Source of the DNA: Lasiodiplodia sp. COLG20
Lineage: Eukaryota; Ascomycota; Dothideomycetes; Botryosphaeriales; Botryosphaeriaceae
Assembly: GCA_009801085.1 (NCBI GenBank)
Contig: VNWV01000001.1
Coordinates: 2,604,001 to 2,668,000 of the forward strand
Direction of reading: 5' to 3'
Length of the DNA stretch: 64,000 nt
Made by a program: the position numbers and the translations under genes
Shown here: piece by piece, positions 34,231 through 46,900 of the stretch
Layout of the letters: each line of letters starts with the position of its first letter
Numbering within the stretch: position 1 is the stretch's first letter
The notes under the pieces: model-generated
Seen by the model: the letters and a program-made list of their open reading frames with translations, nothing else
Told to the model about the DNA's origin: nothing
The model's database searches: none

Positions 34231-35259
34231 TGTGCTGCGACTGACTTTCCGACTGAGAGCGAGTGAGAAGGAAAGGGAAGGGTCGTGGAGGTTGGTGGGT
34301 GAGAAGTGGTGGTGGTGTTGTGGAGCTGCCGTCGCAGTCGTGAGAAGCTTCAGTGCGGGCGCTCCAAAAATTTCGAGCAACTTTTCGATCGTTCCGACGT
34401 TTTGCCGCAGCCTGTCGCTCCACCTCGTACCAGGGTACCCACCAATCCGAGCTCGCTTTGCTTTCCTCAGTCTCGCACCTGGAATTTCATATTAACGACG
34501 TACCGAGTCCGATGAGCCTGCGTCACTGTACCAAGGTCAATCCATGAGAACATTTACCATGGAACCTAGCACTGTAATGCCATCTAGTCATGAAGCTCGA
34601 GATCGTCTCCCACTCCTTCTGTAGACAGCGACAAAAACTGAAGAGTTTAGTAGTTGTCGATAAAGGATGCGCCGACCTCGCTCATATCCTCGTCTTCATC
34701 AGGAGCGCTGGAAGGGCAGGCGTTTTGGACCAAAATTCAATATGTTCTGTCCAGGATCAGGGAAGTGATTGTTATTGAACTTGGACTCGATCCTTGATGT
34801 TGGCCAGCGACCATGGCAAAGGAGACGTCAACAAGAAGCCGTGCTTCTATGCCTGCAAAGTTTTGGTGCATACGAGCAAGCGTGCATTGCAGGCCCTACT
34901 TAAGCTAGCTACCTTCCTCTATGGGTCAACCTCACCATCTCGACCGATGGCCTGATCTTAGAATCTCTGCCAACTGTACTGCTGTCGGCGTCTTGATATA
35001 CTTGGAATCTCTTTATTCGAACTAAGTTTCTAGTCATCCTAATTTACTCAAGTGATCAAAACAAGCAATGATTTTATTTTGATAAAAATCCGCCTATCAG
35101 CTCTTTTCGTTGGTGGTGCAAAAAATGCTTCCATAAAAAGCCGCCCAGTCAGCCACAGCCCGAAACAACTGTCTAATAGAACATATCCCAGATCCCTAGC
35201 CTGTACAGCAGCAATATCACACACAACCCTTCCGAACCGACCACCCAGATCATGTCACT
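34231..35259. other. Intergenic region: nhp2 promoter and rad5 3' end
   Basis: About 1 kb between two minus-strand genes. The 150 bp next to nhp2 look like a CT-rich leader on the minus strand. The rest is AT-rich with short open frames only, and nothing recognisable. Confidence 0.55.
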
Positions 35260-38200
35260 TCAACTCAACAACTCTCTGATATCTTCAATCCTCTGCACTT
35301 TCTTCTCTTCATCGCTCATCATACCCAAGCTACTGGCGATGAACTTTTTCCTTTCCTGAATCTTCAACATCTTCTCCTCGATACTGCCCCGGACCACAAA
35401 CCGCTTTACTAGCACCTCGCTCTCCTGGCCCATTCTGTGGACGCGATCGATGGCCTGCGCCTCGACCGCGAAGCTCCACCAAGGGTCCATCATGTAGACG
35501 CGCTTCGCCGCTGTAAGGTTCAGCCCTACACCGCCGGCGCGCAGTGACAGTAGCAAAACCACGCCTTTTGCTCGGCTGGTGAAGTCCTGAAGCACGGCCG
35601 CACGCGCTTTCTGCGACATGCTGCCGTCGAAGCGGACGAAGGGGATGTTATCGCGGGTGAGGGCGGGCTCGATGAGGTCGAGGAAGCTAGTGAACTGCGA
35701 GAAAACCACCGACTTGGTGGCATGTTCCTCGCGGCGGACCTTCTTGAGGTGGAAGAGGAGATTTTCAATCTTGGCCGAGGCGGCACATTTGACCCGTCGG
35801 AGGGAAATGCGCGGGGTGTGATTACCAGAGTTTCCGGGTGAGGAATAGAGCGCTTCATCCTCATCATAGCTATCGTGACGCACGACCACAAACACATCGC
35901 GTGAGTTGATGGGTTCTCGACAGTTGAAACAGCGCGGAATCTCTCCTTTGTCGCGTTGGTGCTCAATGAAGTCAAGCAAGCACTGTTTGCAGGCAGAATG
36001 CCAGCAACCTGTCACAGCTTGCTCCTCCATCGGCTCCTCAGCGCAGATGGGACATTCAGAGTGTTGCTCTGCTTGAATCTGCTTCAAGACGTGCGCACCG
36101 AACCTGTTTACGTCCTGCTCCCCGTTCTCGTCTTCAGCTTCGAATTGTTGGATCAAGGTATCAAGGTCCATGTCGTCAGCTAGACCCTTCGAGAGGTCCT
36201 CTGCGTTAGCAGCATCTTCTTCTTCGGCAACAATATCTTTGCTGCGGATTAGCAGAGGGTGGCAGCAACTTTGCCGAAGACGTAAGATCTGAGCAAAGAT
36301 AGTGGTGTAAGATTTCATGAGTGTTCCAGCCTCAACATTAGCAGCGAACGTCCGTTTTGCTCTCTGATAGACGTAGTCGTAAAGTTCCCTCTCGGCCTTC
36401 GAAAGCTCAATCGATTCCACCTCAATCTTTCGCGGCGGAAGCGGGACCAGTGCTTCACCATCCGGAGTCTTCATATCCTTCGTACGGCGCATGACAAGAG
36501 GTTCGAGCACTGTTTGAACGACATCGAGAGCCCGGATGAAGTCTCCTGATTCGAATGGAACAGTGATAAAGGTCTTCCAGAACGAGAAATTTGACCACGG
36601 TTCTACTCTAAGGAAGTGCACGAGAGAGAAGAGATCCTCAAGACGGTTGACGATGGGTGTGCCGGTCAAAACCCAGCGATGTCGGGCAGAAAGCTCATAA
36701 CAAGCTTTTGCAGTCTTGGATTGTCTGTTTTTGATGAAATGAGCCTCGTCGAGGATAATGCGGAAATACTCCACGGAGAAAAGACCGCCGTGGGAGCCAC
36801 GATTGCCGCCCATAGCTGCGACCTGGTTGAATTCAGAGAGGACGACGCCATACGAGGTGATTATGACGTTTGGAGCATTTGCCGCATTTGCCTCGCAGCA
36901 AAGCTTCTGGAGATTAGCAGTCTTCTCAGAGCCATAGTACACCATGGTCTTGAGAGTTCCTGGTTTGGAGGCTTTCTCGGCCTCACTTTGCCATTGAGCG
37001 AGTAGTGACATGGGGGCTACTACGAGTGTAGTCCGGGGAGCTCTTTCAACCGATGATGAATGAGTGGACAAGCGCGCAAGATCGTTCACCGTTGCTAAGA
37101 CGCCGTCGGATGCGGAAGAAAGGTCGGCCGTGTGAGAATGGACTAGACTAAGCATCTCAATAGTCTTGCCCAAGCCCATCTCATCCGCCAGAATCCCACC
37201 CAAGCAGTTTTGCTCTTGCACAGGAAAGTCCAAAGACAGCTCTCCAGAATAAGGGTTCACGTAGAACGCCGGTTGACCCACGACTTCAGGCAGTGGACTG
37301 TCATCCACGTCCTTGGTAGGCCAAGCGTACTCTTCCCAGAGTGGATGCATCGACATTTCTCTGTGATCGGACTTCTTATCCTTCTCTTTGCTTATCATCC
37401 AGTGTAATGCCTGCTTCTGATACTTCCGGAGGTCCATAGCAAAAGTGCTTGCAGGTTCTGCTTCAGGCGTATTGAAGTCAAAAGACTGCGCCTTCTTGTA
37501 AAGAGAATCTAGCTGGTCCTGCTCGAGTTCCTCGCCTTCTTCGATCTCATCTGATGGAGGCGTCCCAGGTTCGTTGCCGGACGATTTTTGAGACTTTGAG
37601 TTGGAACCTCCCTGCTGTTCGTTCTTCTCCGCAATCTCGGCAGCCTTGAGCAAGCCCTGGCGCTTATGCTTGTCGGCTTGGGCATTCGCACGGGTAGGGT
37701 GGAGGTTGATTTCGTCGAACAGCTTCACCATGGCCACTTGGCGCAGGCGTAGGTTGCGTTCCTCTTGACTTTCCCTGGCCTCAAAGAATGCAGATTCACG
37801 ATTCGTGTCGGCGGGCCTCACGAAGGCGGCCGCATCAAAAACAGTTCTCAACAAATAGGCTCGAAGCTGAAGGTAGATGGTATCGTTGGTGCGTATCCTG
37901 TCGGGGGTATATACGCATGAGCCTTCGAAGGTACACACTTTCTGGTCAATCAAGGAGGAGACCCAGGCGGCAGACTCATTCTCCAAGCGGCCAACTTCCT
38001 CGCCACGCGCATTCGTAAAACGCACAACAATGTCCTGTCGTTTGTTCGGTATTTTCTTGCCACTGCGCCCAAGCTTCGTTATCGGCTGAGTTCTTGCACG
38101 CTCGATGCTCACTTTCTCGCCGAACTTGATCAGGCCGGTTCCGCTTCTGGTTGCCCAGCCGGTGACGCCAAACGCACCAATATATCGCTTGTCGGGCATG

Positions 38201-38671
38201 GTTGTGTTTCCTCGAGGTCGCTGAGGCACAGCAGAAGCGAGATCATCTGTTGCAGAATTCACCTGCGGAGGCGAGTCTTTCGGTTGAGCGAAGGAATCCA
38301 GGGTGCCACTGAGGCGAGGAGGCACGGCGGTGGGCGCAGCGTTCCATGAACCATCGAAATACATGTTGATAGCTGTGCGGGAATCACAATCAGCACCATG
38401 GAGCGAGGACTGGGTGTTTGTGCCTACCGCGCTGGATGTCATTGCCGCTAGCTTCTTGCAGTCTCTTCAGGGTATCTGCCGGAACCCTTTCTCCCACAAA
38501 CGACGCGAATAGGTCGGCGTCGAAGCCTGGAGTGCCTGCATTCTGGATGTTGTCCTGCTCAGCAGAAGCGGGAAGCACGTCGTCTGCCGATGAGGGCTCC
38601 TGGGCGGGCCCGTCTTCGACGAAGAAACGGCGCTTCTTGGCCGGGCGCTCGTCGAGATCTCCAAAGCTCAT
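35260..38671 (-). CDS. rad5: Rad5-like SWI/SNF translocase and RING ubiquitin ligase (HLTF type)
   Basis: Exons 38671-38428 and 38372-35260, 55-nt intron rebuilding an Ala codon (NDIQRAINMYFDG); 1,118 aa, usual for Rad5. In order: an N-terminal segment with the VPADTLKRLQEASGNDIQ patch; a HIRAN domain (RYIGAFGVTGWATRSG), which binds 3' DNA ends; SNF2 motif I ADEMGLGKT near residue 480 and motif II DEAH. A C3HC4 RING (CPIC, CWH, CKQC, CFNC) sits near residues 854-900 between the helicase lobes. Lobe 2 follows from about residue 985, with QAIDRVHRMGQ. The protein directs Ubc13-Mms2 polyubiquitination of PCNA and reverses stalled forks in error-free damage tolerance. It is divergent from the NDUFAF6-like gene, 222 bp apart. 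Confidence 0.97.
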
Positions 38672-38893
38672 GTTTCGCCGAAGAACGCGTCGTTTTGGGC
38701 GATGGTCGAGCAGAGGCGGAGCGCGCGGCGTTCGGGCGAGCGAGTCGACGCGCCTTCACGCGCCGCCGACTTATTAATGCACGGCCCACACGTCATAGTC
38801 GCGCAGTCCAATCGCCGTCGCGCAAAAGCCATTACAGCTCCACCACGTCGTTACTCTTCTCTTCCGCTCCCTGCACGCTTCGCTCCTCCTCTT

Positions 38894-40101
38894 ATGACGC
38901 TCCTCCGCTCTTCCTGCCGGACAGGATGGCGCCCTGCGCGCTCTACGCTCTGCTGGAGCTGCCGCAGGACATATGCCGCCTCCGCAGCTTCACATGCTGA
39001 ATTGGACAAAGCCCGCGCATACTGCGCCAATCTTTTGCGGTAGCTGCCCTCCCACCTGCTCTCCTCCATCAATTGGACGCTGACCGCGTGCTTGCAACCA
39101 GTCACTACGACTCGCCGTCCTTCACGCTGCAGACCTTCATCCCTCCCCACGCTCGCGATGCTTACCTTGCCATCCGCGCTTTCAACGTCGATGTCGCCCG
39201 CATTGCCGACCAGACCTCAAACACCACCGTTGGCCGCATGCGCATGCAGTTTTGGCGCGATGCCGTAACTCGTGCACTACAAGGGTCTCCGCCCAAGGAG
39301 CCTGTCGCTGTGTTGCTTGCGCACGCTGCCGAAGCTCTGGACGCTCGCACTCAAGGCCGCGCCCGTCTTGGGAAGTCATGGTTTTTGCGCATCGTCTCTG
39401 AGCGTGAAAAGGCGCTCGGAAATCCTCCTTTTGCCACTCTCGCAGCTCTCGAGTCGTACGCGGAAAACACATACTCGACTCTGCTGTATCTGACCCTTCA
39501 GGCGCTTCCGCTTGCCTCTATCACGGCCGATCACCTTGCCTCGCACATTGGCAAGGCGACCGGTATTGCCACTGTTCTACGCGGGCTGCCATTAGTCGCA
39601 TTTCCTCCGCCGCCGAATCACCACTCGAACCAGGCAGCATTTGGAGGCGCCTTGCCTGGCGGTCGACAAGGCGCCGTGCTGCTACCGTTGGACATAATGG
39701 CTGAAGCAGGTGTCAAGGAAGAAGAAGTTTTGCGGTATGGAGCGGATGCGGATGGTCTTCGCGATGCTGTTTTCGCAGTAGCCACGCGAGCGAACGACCA
39801 CCTCATCACTGCACGATCAATGCTGAGCAGCTTGCGTGCCGGCAGCGAGGTTGACCATGACTTCGAGCATGCCCATGAAGAAGAGCACCGGTACAGCCCT
39901 CAACAACTGAGCGCAGGTACACAAGCGCAGCTACAGGATGTTGAAAAAGGATTTGGCGCCCTGATGCCCGCCATTGCAACTGGACTTTGGCTGGAGAAGC
40001 TGCAGAAAATGGACTTTGACGTCTTTAACCCCAAGCTGAGGACCACTGATTGGAAGCTACCATGGAAAGCATATTGGGCTTTTAGTCAGAAAAAGCTCTA
40101 G
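38894..40101 (+). CDS. NDUFAF6-like mitochondrial complex I assembly factor (squalene/phytoene synthase family)
   Basis: Exons 38894-39039 and 39102-40101 with a 62-nt intron ending at the AG at 39100-39101. Splicing joins CANLLR to HYDSPSFTLQTFIPP, a conserved block. 381 aa. The first about 40 residues are rich in Arg, Ser and Cys with no acidic residue, fitting a mitochondrial presequence. Then follow the trans-isoprenyl synthase fold blocks AYLAIRAFNVDVARIAD, MRMQFWRDAV and HIGKATGIATVLRGLP. The Asp-rich motifs of true squalene synthases are weakened, as expected for NDUFAF6, which helps build the ND1 module of respiratory complex I. A phytoene-synthase role is unlikely: there is no carotenoid neighbour, and the length and blocks fit NDUFAF6. 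Confidence 0.9.
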
Positions 40102-43100
40102 TTACCTCTAAAGTAGGTCTATCGAGGCGACAGGAAAAGCAAGAACACAAGGACAGGCTCGACTGCCGGATCACTGACCTGGCTACGGTCAAGATCGCGC
40201 GGAACGCTGATCGCCGTTCGTCTAAAGGTTTGGTTTCTCGTGCGCTTCTCTGCAATCGAGACCGCCTGCAATCAAAAGCTTCGGTGGGACATCAGCAGTT
40301 CTGAGATTTGCCTGTTAGAGACAGCAGGGCATTTTGGCACCGCAGCCGACAATGAGCGCAGGCATGCATTTCCCCAGGAGCAAGAGGATGCAGCGTGGAA
40401 GCTCCGGCTTGAAGGTAAACGCTTGATTCTGATTGGATCTTAGCTATTTCATCGAGAGCTCTATGTCCACGTAGGACCTGAACGTCCTTGTAGTGTAGAT
40501 TTGCGGTTGTGCAGTTGCCTGCACCATTGTATTATATTGTATGGAAGAAGGGAGAAACAGAATCCCGCCCTCAACTCAAAATCTATAACAGCTTTAAATA
40601 CGAGTTGTATACCTCGTTTGAAAATGTGGTCGACACGGGCTATTGTGATCATTATTTCCTTCAATCAAATGCTTTCGAGCAGAAAGCAAACTACGGCTTA
40701 AAGTAATAAACGCTTTCCCTCTTTCTCGGACGTGTCCAGCGAAGGATCTTGTGCTTTTCGCTCCTATGCGAACAGTTGAAGCCCGCCTGTATGTGGATGC
40801 AGGATTAGCAGCTATACGAATCTTGAATCTCAGCTACTCGCATAGCGGGTGGCAGAAGAAATAAGCATTCTATGTCACACGAATGACGTTACACTCTTCG
40901 TTTATTGGTAGTTGAAGCAGATAGCTTAATGCGGATGTAGGCAATGAACCCGTACAAATTCGTTTGGACGATATATTCAACTGCCCGTATGAATAGGATG
41001 CTAAAATTCTCAATCAAAAGGGTTGGGAAAATCGAATTGAGTTGTTACCCGCCGTGCCTTGGAATGGGGAGATGGCTGTGAAATTTCTTTACATGTCTTG
41101 GATGAACATGATCCTTATGACTCACCACGCTTTGGTGGTTGATGTTAGCGTTATGACGTAGGTAGGTGTCTATCTATTGAGCGGCATTTCGATTATGAAA
41201 TACGGTTTAGACCAGCATGTGAAATGACTAGGTAGATAGTACCGACCTGAGAACGAGTGTCTGGCCGGTGAAAGGGCTCGCTGTAGAGCGCTCTCGCATC
41301 CTACGCACTGATAGGAAGCAAATGGGCAAAGCTCGATACAGTCAGGAACCTCGATGCAGCATGACGCAATTCATATCTAGATAATATGCAATTGACGCGC
41401 GTTATTGCAGAACTACAGTTCATATGCGTACGTGCGGCGCCGTCCGAGTCGTCGTTCCAGGTACACCCACGTACATTCCAGATGAAACCTCGGCGGCAGG
41501 GACTTTTGGATCTTAACAGCCAGAATAATGCAATGCGTTGCATTGATAAAACTCTCTCCACTAGCACGGTGACTCACCGGTGAAAGGGCCCAACAGCCAA
41601 GACCGGGAGTGCACATATAGCTCGGCCGCAGTATCCATGTAAACAACCAGGGAAGCGAAAACACGTATGAGCCGCCGACTCGCTCACTCACCCACGCCAC
41701 GAAATTTGACGACGCCGCCCCTCCTCATCAAACCGCAGTGCACCGTGCATTTCTCAGCCCAACTTCGCAGATCCTTCGCTTCGTTTCTCGCCCTTTCCCC
41801 TGTCCCACCCGCCCCTCGAAGTCACGATCCCGCACCGACCCAAGGCTGACACCGAACCACCTTATCGCACTTGTCTAATCCGGTCTCTGGACCGTGTTGC
41901 CGTAGAGGACCTCGTCACCGGCCCGCATGACAAGTAAAAACAAGGTTCGTCAGCCACGCCATGCTCGGCAGCCTGGTCTTTTCGTGGCTCAAGGTGTGGT
42001 GAGAGGGAGCGAGTAAGAGACTGAATCGTGAAGCTGTGCCGAGCTTGCATATACGGTAGTAAGGCACGATCCTTCCTGCCACTTGTAGAAAAAGAAAGGG
42101 CCAACGATATCAACCAAAGGGTGAAGCAGGGGAAGGGGTTTAAGTAATTAGCAGCAAATGGAAGAAGCCATAAGAGCTTATCACAGCGAGTGTGCGGCAC
42201 TGCACGCATCCTGGAAATTAGAGGGGACGCATCTGCTTAAAATAGGATAAGAGCCTAGAAGTCCAATGTAAATCGTCATTCCTCTCGTCCTTTTCTCTGT
42301 GTATGGTTACAGGAAAGGAGTATTGGTGCTATTGACCGGAAACGAGAAGAGTGTCATTGGTGGTTTTTAGAAAACGAAGAAGCAGATGGTAAGACGGGCG
42401 AAGAGGACTCGCTTGGGAATATTGTACTGGAAACCCTTCAATTTGTGGATACTGAACTCGCAGAGGTAGACAGAGGGTAGAAGAGATCTGCCCTGACGCT
42501 CAGTAATAAAGCGATGAGACGGACGTTAGTCTTCAAGCGGGCGACAGCCGTTGTGGAGCCCGTAGCCGGAACGATGGTGGTAGATAATGAGGGGCCTTTA
42601 GAAAGCGTAGGGCTTGCAAATTAGTCATCACTAGTAGAGTACCTTAGAGACCGTACGTAATAATATGTTCTATGAACTCTCAGCACCCACCGCGTTTTCC
42701 TGTGCACCGCGGTTCCATGATGATAAGTTCCTTTCCACCTTCTTTCTGTGCCCCCTGCGCAAGGTTGCCGCTTTTTTTTTCCCCCATGTCGTTTTGAACA
42801 TTTAGCAAAAAGCGTGTCTCATCTACGATGCAGTCGAAGATATTGAGTCCAGCTGATTCATCGAACGTTGTGCTGGTGATTCGGGAGTGTTCTGTGAATT
42901 GTTTTTCGGAAGCCGGACGAACAGTAAATTACTCAACTGGGTAAGAACGGAATCGTGTTGATCCACCTGCTTCAAGAACAACAAAGATCAATCCATAGTC
43001 CAGTTGCCGTGTTGGTGTGGAGGTACAGATGTTCTGTATTGTCTCATAGAATCTTTGATAGTAGACTAGCCAAGCTCCGAAAGAATAAAAGTTGATAGGA

Positions 43101-43920
43101 AAGCTGGAAATACCGAGCCAAAGAATATGAGTAGGCAGAAGAGAAGAGGACACCTAAAGACCTCTGATATCCATGCTGATCCAAGGTAGCTGCTTGCGGG
43201 TTTCGATATGGCTGGATCGCTTCTATCCATAGTGCGGACTTGCATAGCTTGTAATTGTCTTGTCAATCCCCAAATTACTTTGCAAATGGTATCGCTCCGT
43301 TACCTTACGGTTACTGAGATGAAATAGTGGTAAAGAAGGGAGCGAATCCCCCCTTCACGGAAATACTTAGCGTCAAGAGGATTGTAACAGCTAGAGACAG
43401 GAGTGATGCGGGCCCCCCAGATGGCAGATGGATAGTGCGTCCCGTGACGCGTGCGACATGATCATACGCAAGAGATATGCTTTCATTTCCACGAAATAGA
43501 AACCGAGGCCTCGGTTGTTAAGATTCCAAAGGAGTCCAGGCCGGGCCAGCACGGCTCAAGGTCGAAGGAAAATGGACGAATGCACTCGCTTCCGCATGGT
43601 TGCCGGAAGCGCGTGATGAGTGGGCGAGCACTCAAACTTAAACATAGCATAACAGAAGCAGAACCCCTAGCGAGGCAGGGGCTTACCATGGAGACAGGTA
43701 CGGATCCGGAGGACCAAGCGAATCCTTATGTGGGCCATGTACGATCAGGACGGGCTACAGGTACTTGCTCCTGACGAGCCTGCGAGGGCCCTTGTGATAC
43801 CCATGCCAGACTTCATCTGGAGGGCGGTCCGCAGCACAAGGCAGCAGAGAAACGCTGCATTACCGTGGTACGGGATCCCGTGTGGACAGGGATGTCTGTT
43901 CTGGGTTGTTGAACGATCGG
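40102..43920. other. Left part of a gene desert (AT-richer)
   Basis: About 3.8 kb right of the NDUFAF6-like gene. Base composition is clearly lower in GC than in the flanking genes. All open frames are shorter than about 120 codons. I saw no domain, spliceable exon chain, tRNA or terminal repeat. Confidence 0.5.
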
Positions 43921-46900
43921 AGATGTGTTAGTAGGGTGAGATACAGCAGTGGCGACGCCGACTAGGGCGCTTTGTTGAGCCGCTCAGTGAGCAGGCGACA
44001 CGTTGACCACAGGGCGGTGGTGTAGGTCGTCTGAGGGGATTTGGACGTAGCACAATGCTGGATGTTCAGAATTGCAGTCCCAGATAGGAAAGGCGTGATG
44101 CTTTGTTCAACACCTCGCGCACGGCCAGTAGCGTGGTGGATGTGATGAGCTGCAAGTTAGTGCGAGCAGCTGCACCTTCGGGTGCAGCAAAGCCATGACG
44201 TGAAGCGCAGGCAGCACTCAGACGGACTAACATTGCATGTGCGGCTGAGGCGCAGCCTAGCAGGGCGATCATCTGGTGCACGCATCCGGACAAATGGGCA
44301 CAGGAGCAAGTGCGGGCCGTCTTGCCACCGGCGACAGCAGCGGGCCAGACTTGTCGTGCATCTCGGAGCTGGATCGCGAGGAGTGCTGAGAAGATGGTGA
44401 CGAAGAGAAACCGGCGGCGTGTTGGGTAAATAGCCGGGAATGCGAGAGGGCTGCACTCGTTAGTGCTCAGCTATGGGCGGGGTAGGCGAGGGACGGCAGC
44501 ATGATGATCTCTGCTCGACCCGACGAGTGTGTGCGTCTATCTGGACCGGGATGGCTCGCAGGGCCGCGTGACGGGCGCGGGCGCGAGGAGAGGCCCTCGG
44601 CGAGTGGGCGCCGAGCAGCCATCTTCACCTGCACACTGCATGTCGAGCGTTTTCGTCCCATGGGTGGCAGGCGGGCACACGGGGCCGCAGGCGGCCAGTG
44701 GCGGTGAAGCTTGGCTGGCTGCGAGGTAAAGCGCCGTACGATGAGTCAGGCCCGAAAAAGAACTAAACGAACAGCCGACAGGCAGCCGGCTGGTGCGCGA
44801 TTGGCGGTGGCCCGTCTCAAATCCTGCGGACGGTACGGAGGACGCCCACGGTTGTCAGCGCCTCCGCGTACGCGCGCTAGGACGGGCAGCCCCTCTCCTC
44901 CTGTGTACTTACACATCCTGGGCCCCAGCCTGCATTGCGCTTCGGAACACCGGCCGTCCCACGACGTGTAAGATGAGAGGGCGAGGTCGACCGCCGCCCG
45001 CCCGCAGTAGACAAGGCGTGGTGCAGCATGACCGAGTCTCCGTTGCGCTGTGCCGCGTGGCTTCACCACTACTGTGTGCGATCGGCCGGCCACCCCCTTG
45101 CCCTCCTGGGGGTTTGCTATGTTCCATCAAGGGGCAAAACCTCGGCTGTGCCCGGTCGTCAATGTCGAACGCAGCTGATATTGTGTTGTATGCCTGGCCG
45201 TTTGTGTTCGGTGCCCGTTGGCGGCTGCTGCGCCCTGTCAGATCAATGACGCTCTCGTCGGTCGCCAGCAGATACGACGTTGGCTCGTTTTAGTCTTGCA
45301 ACATTCGACCCCTCCGCAGCTGGTGTGCGAGCAGAGGCCCGCAGCAGCTTCAAGTCGCGCCGGCCGTGTCGCAGTGCTAACTTCGGCGAATCGTCCTCTT
45401 GGCCCTCGCCCAATCACGCCGTGGCATGGCTGCAAGTCGCCGGCGCCGCCGGGCAAAAAGGAACGACTTGCACGGTCGCTGTCCTTCTCGGCCGCACGCA
45501 GCGCCTGATGCGAGCCCATACGAGACGAGCGATGGCGGACCCGCACCAATATTTCCAGCGAGCGTCAGCCGTGCGTGACACAACCAGCGCTCTAAAGTCT
45601 GCGTGCGACTGCTCCGCCCGCAATTCGGCGGCGGCGGCTTGAGCGGCGGAAATTTCTTGCAGCCGTCGCACGCTGGAAGATCAGCGCTTCTGCGGGATGC
45701 GAGCCGTGTGTCTGGCCATCATGCAACGTCTCGAGTGGGTACGGCGCACACCAGTCGGGGCGTCCCTCGCCATGCTGTCACCGGCACGCACACGACGTCG
45801 CCGGATGTTAAAAAAAAAAAAAAACTCCACAAAGGATGTGCTCCGGACAGGGCGACCGTATCGGCAGGCGAAGGATCTGGGATTCGCGTGCTGCTCGGCG
45901 GCTGTTGCTCGTGGGTCTCGCGTGTGCCGGCGACGGTAGCCGGTGTACGCGTACGCTGCTGCTGCGATGCTTAACCAAATGACCGCACGCCCAGCAGGCA
46001 GCGAGTTGCGGCGACATGCGTGGGCGAGGGTGGGTTATTGGTGGCCGGCGCAGCCACGGCTCCGGCCTTGAGACGCGCTTCGTGCCGCAGGGAGCGAGCG
46101 AATGGCGACGTCCGGGGGCACGGCCAGTCAGAGGCGGAGGAGAGTCGAGCGCCCGGCAAGTCGAAGGTTCGAGGCGGAAGATGAGGATCAACGGGCGCGC
46201 GTGGGCAGCAGCATGGCAGGCATGGCATGGCACTTGTTGAAGAAGAGGAGCCCTGTTTGGAGCCACAGGAGGAAGCGACTTCTTTCTTCGGTGAATGACT
46301 CGCGCCGGTGGCCGCCTCTTACATGACGCTAGCCATGGGACGGGGCTGCTCCCTTGGGCGAGGTCTGGACCTGCGACTTCCGCATTGAGGCTTAAAGCCT
46401 GTCGTGGCTCCTGGCGTGGGCCTCGTCCGGGATGTGCCGCGGAAGGGAGGCACAGGCCGCCCCCAGTGCACCGCCAAAGCGATCCATCTTCTGCGCAGCA
46501 GCAGCACGGAAGCGCGCGGAGACTTTCGGGCGGATTGCCTATTGGGGCGGGCGCGGCGAGCTTCATCGCACTCACAGCCACGTTGCTTGCCGTTCGGTCA
46601 TATGCCGCCGTGGCCGCCGCCGGTACGTCATCTTCCCTGCCCATCTGCGGTGCAACCGCTCGCGCTGCGCAGGAGCTGCCTCGCCGCCTGCCGCCCGCCG
46701 GGCGTGTACGTGCGTGCGTGCCTGCCGGCCTGTCGTCGAGGGCGGCCTCGCGCCTCCTGAGGTGGAGCGCAGCAGCGTTTCACTGAAACCGCCGCCGGCT
46801 GTCCCACTTGGGCCATGCCATGACGCTGGATCGTCGCGGCGACGGAGATGGCATACATCAGGCAGAGTCAGACGTCCGCCGTGGCCGCGCTGAGCCCTGG

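Noticed and set aside
34231..34380. N-terminal extension of Nhp2 upstream of 34230
   Set aside because: The frame is open but its only possible start is TTG; the next ATG is 34230.
45808..46644. 278-codon open frame on the minus strand in the gene desert
   Set aside because: Arg/Ala/Pro-rich, no domain, mirrored by open frames on the plus strand, and explained by high GC content.
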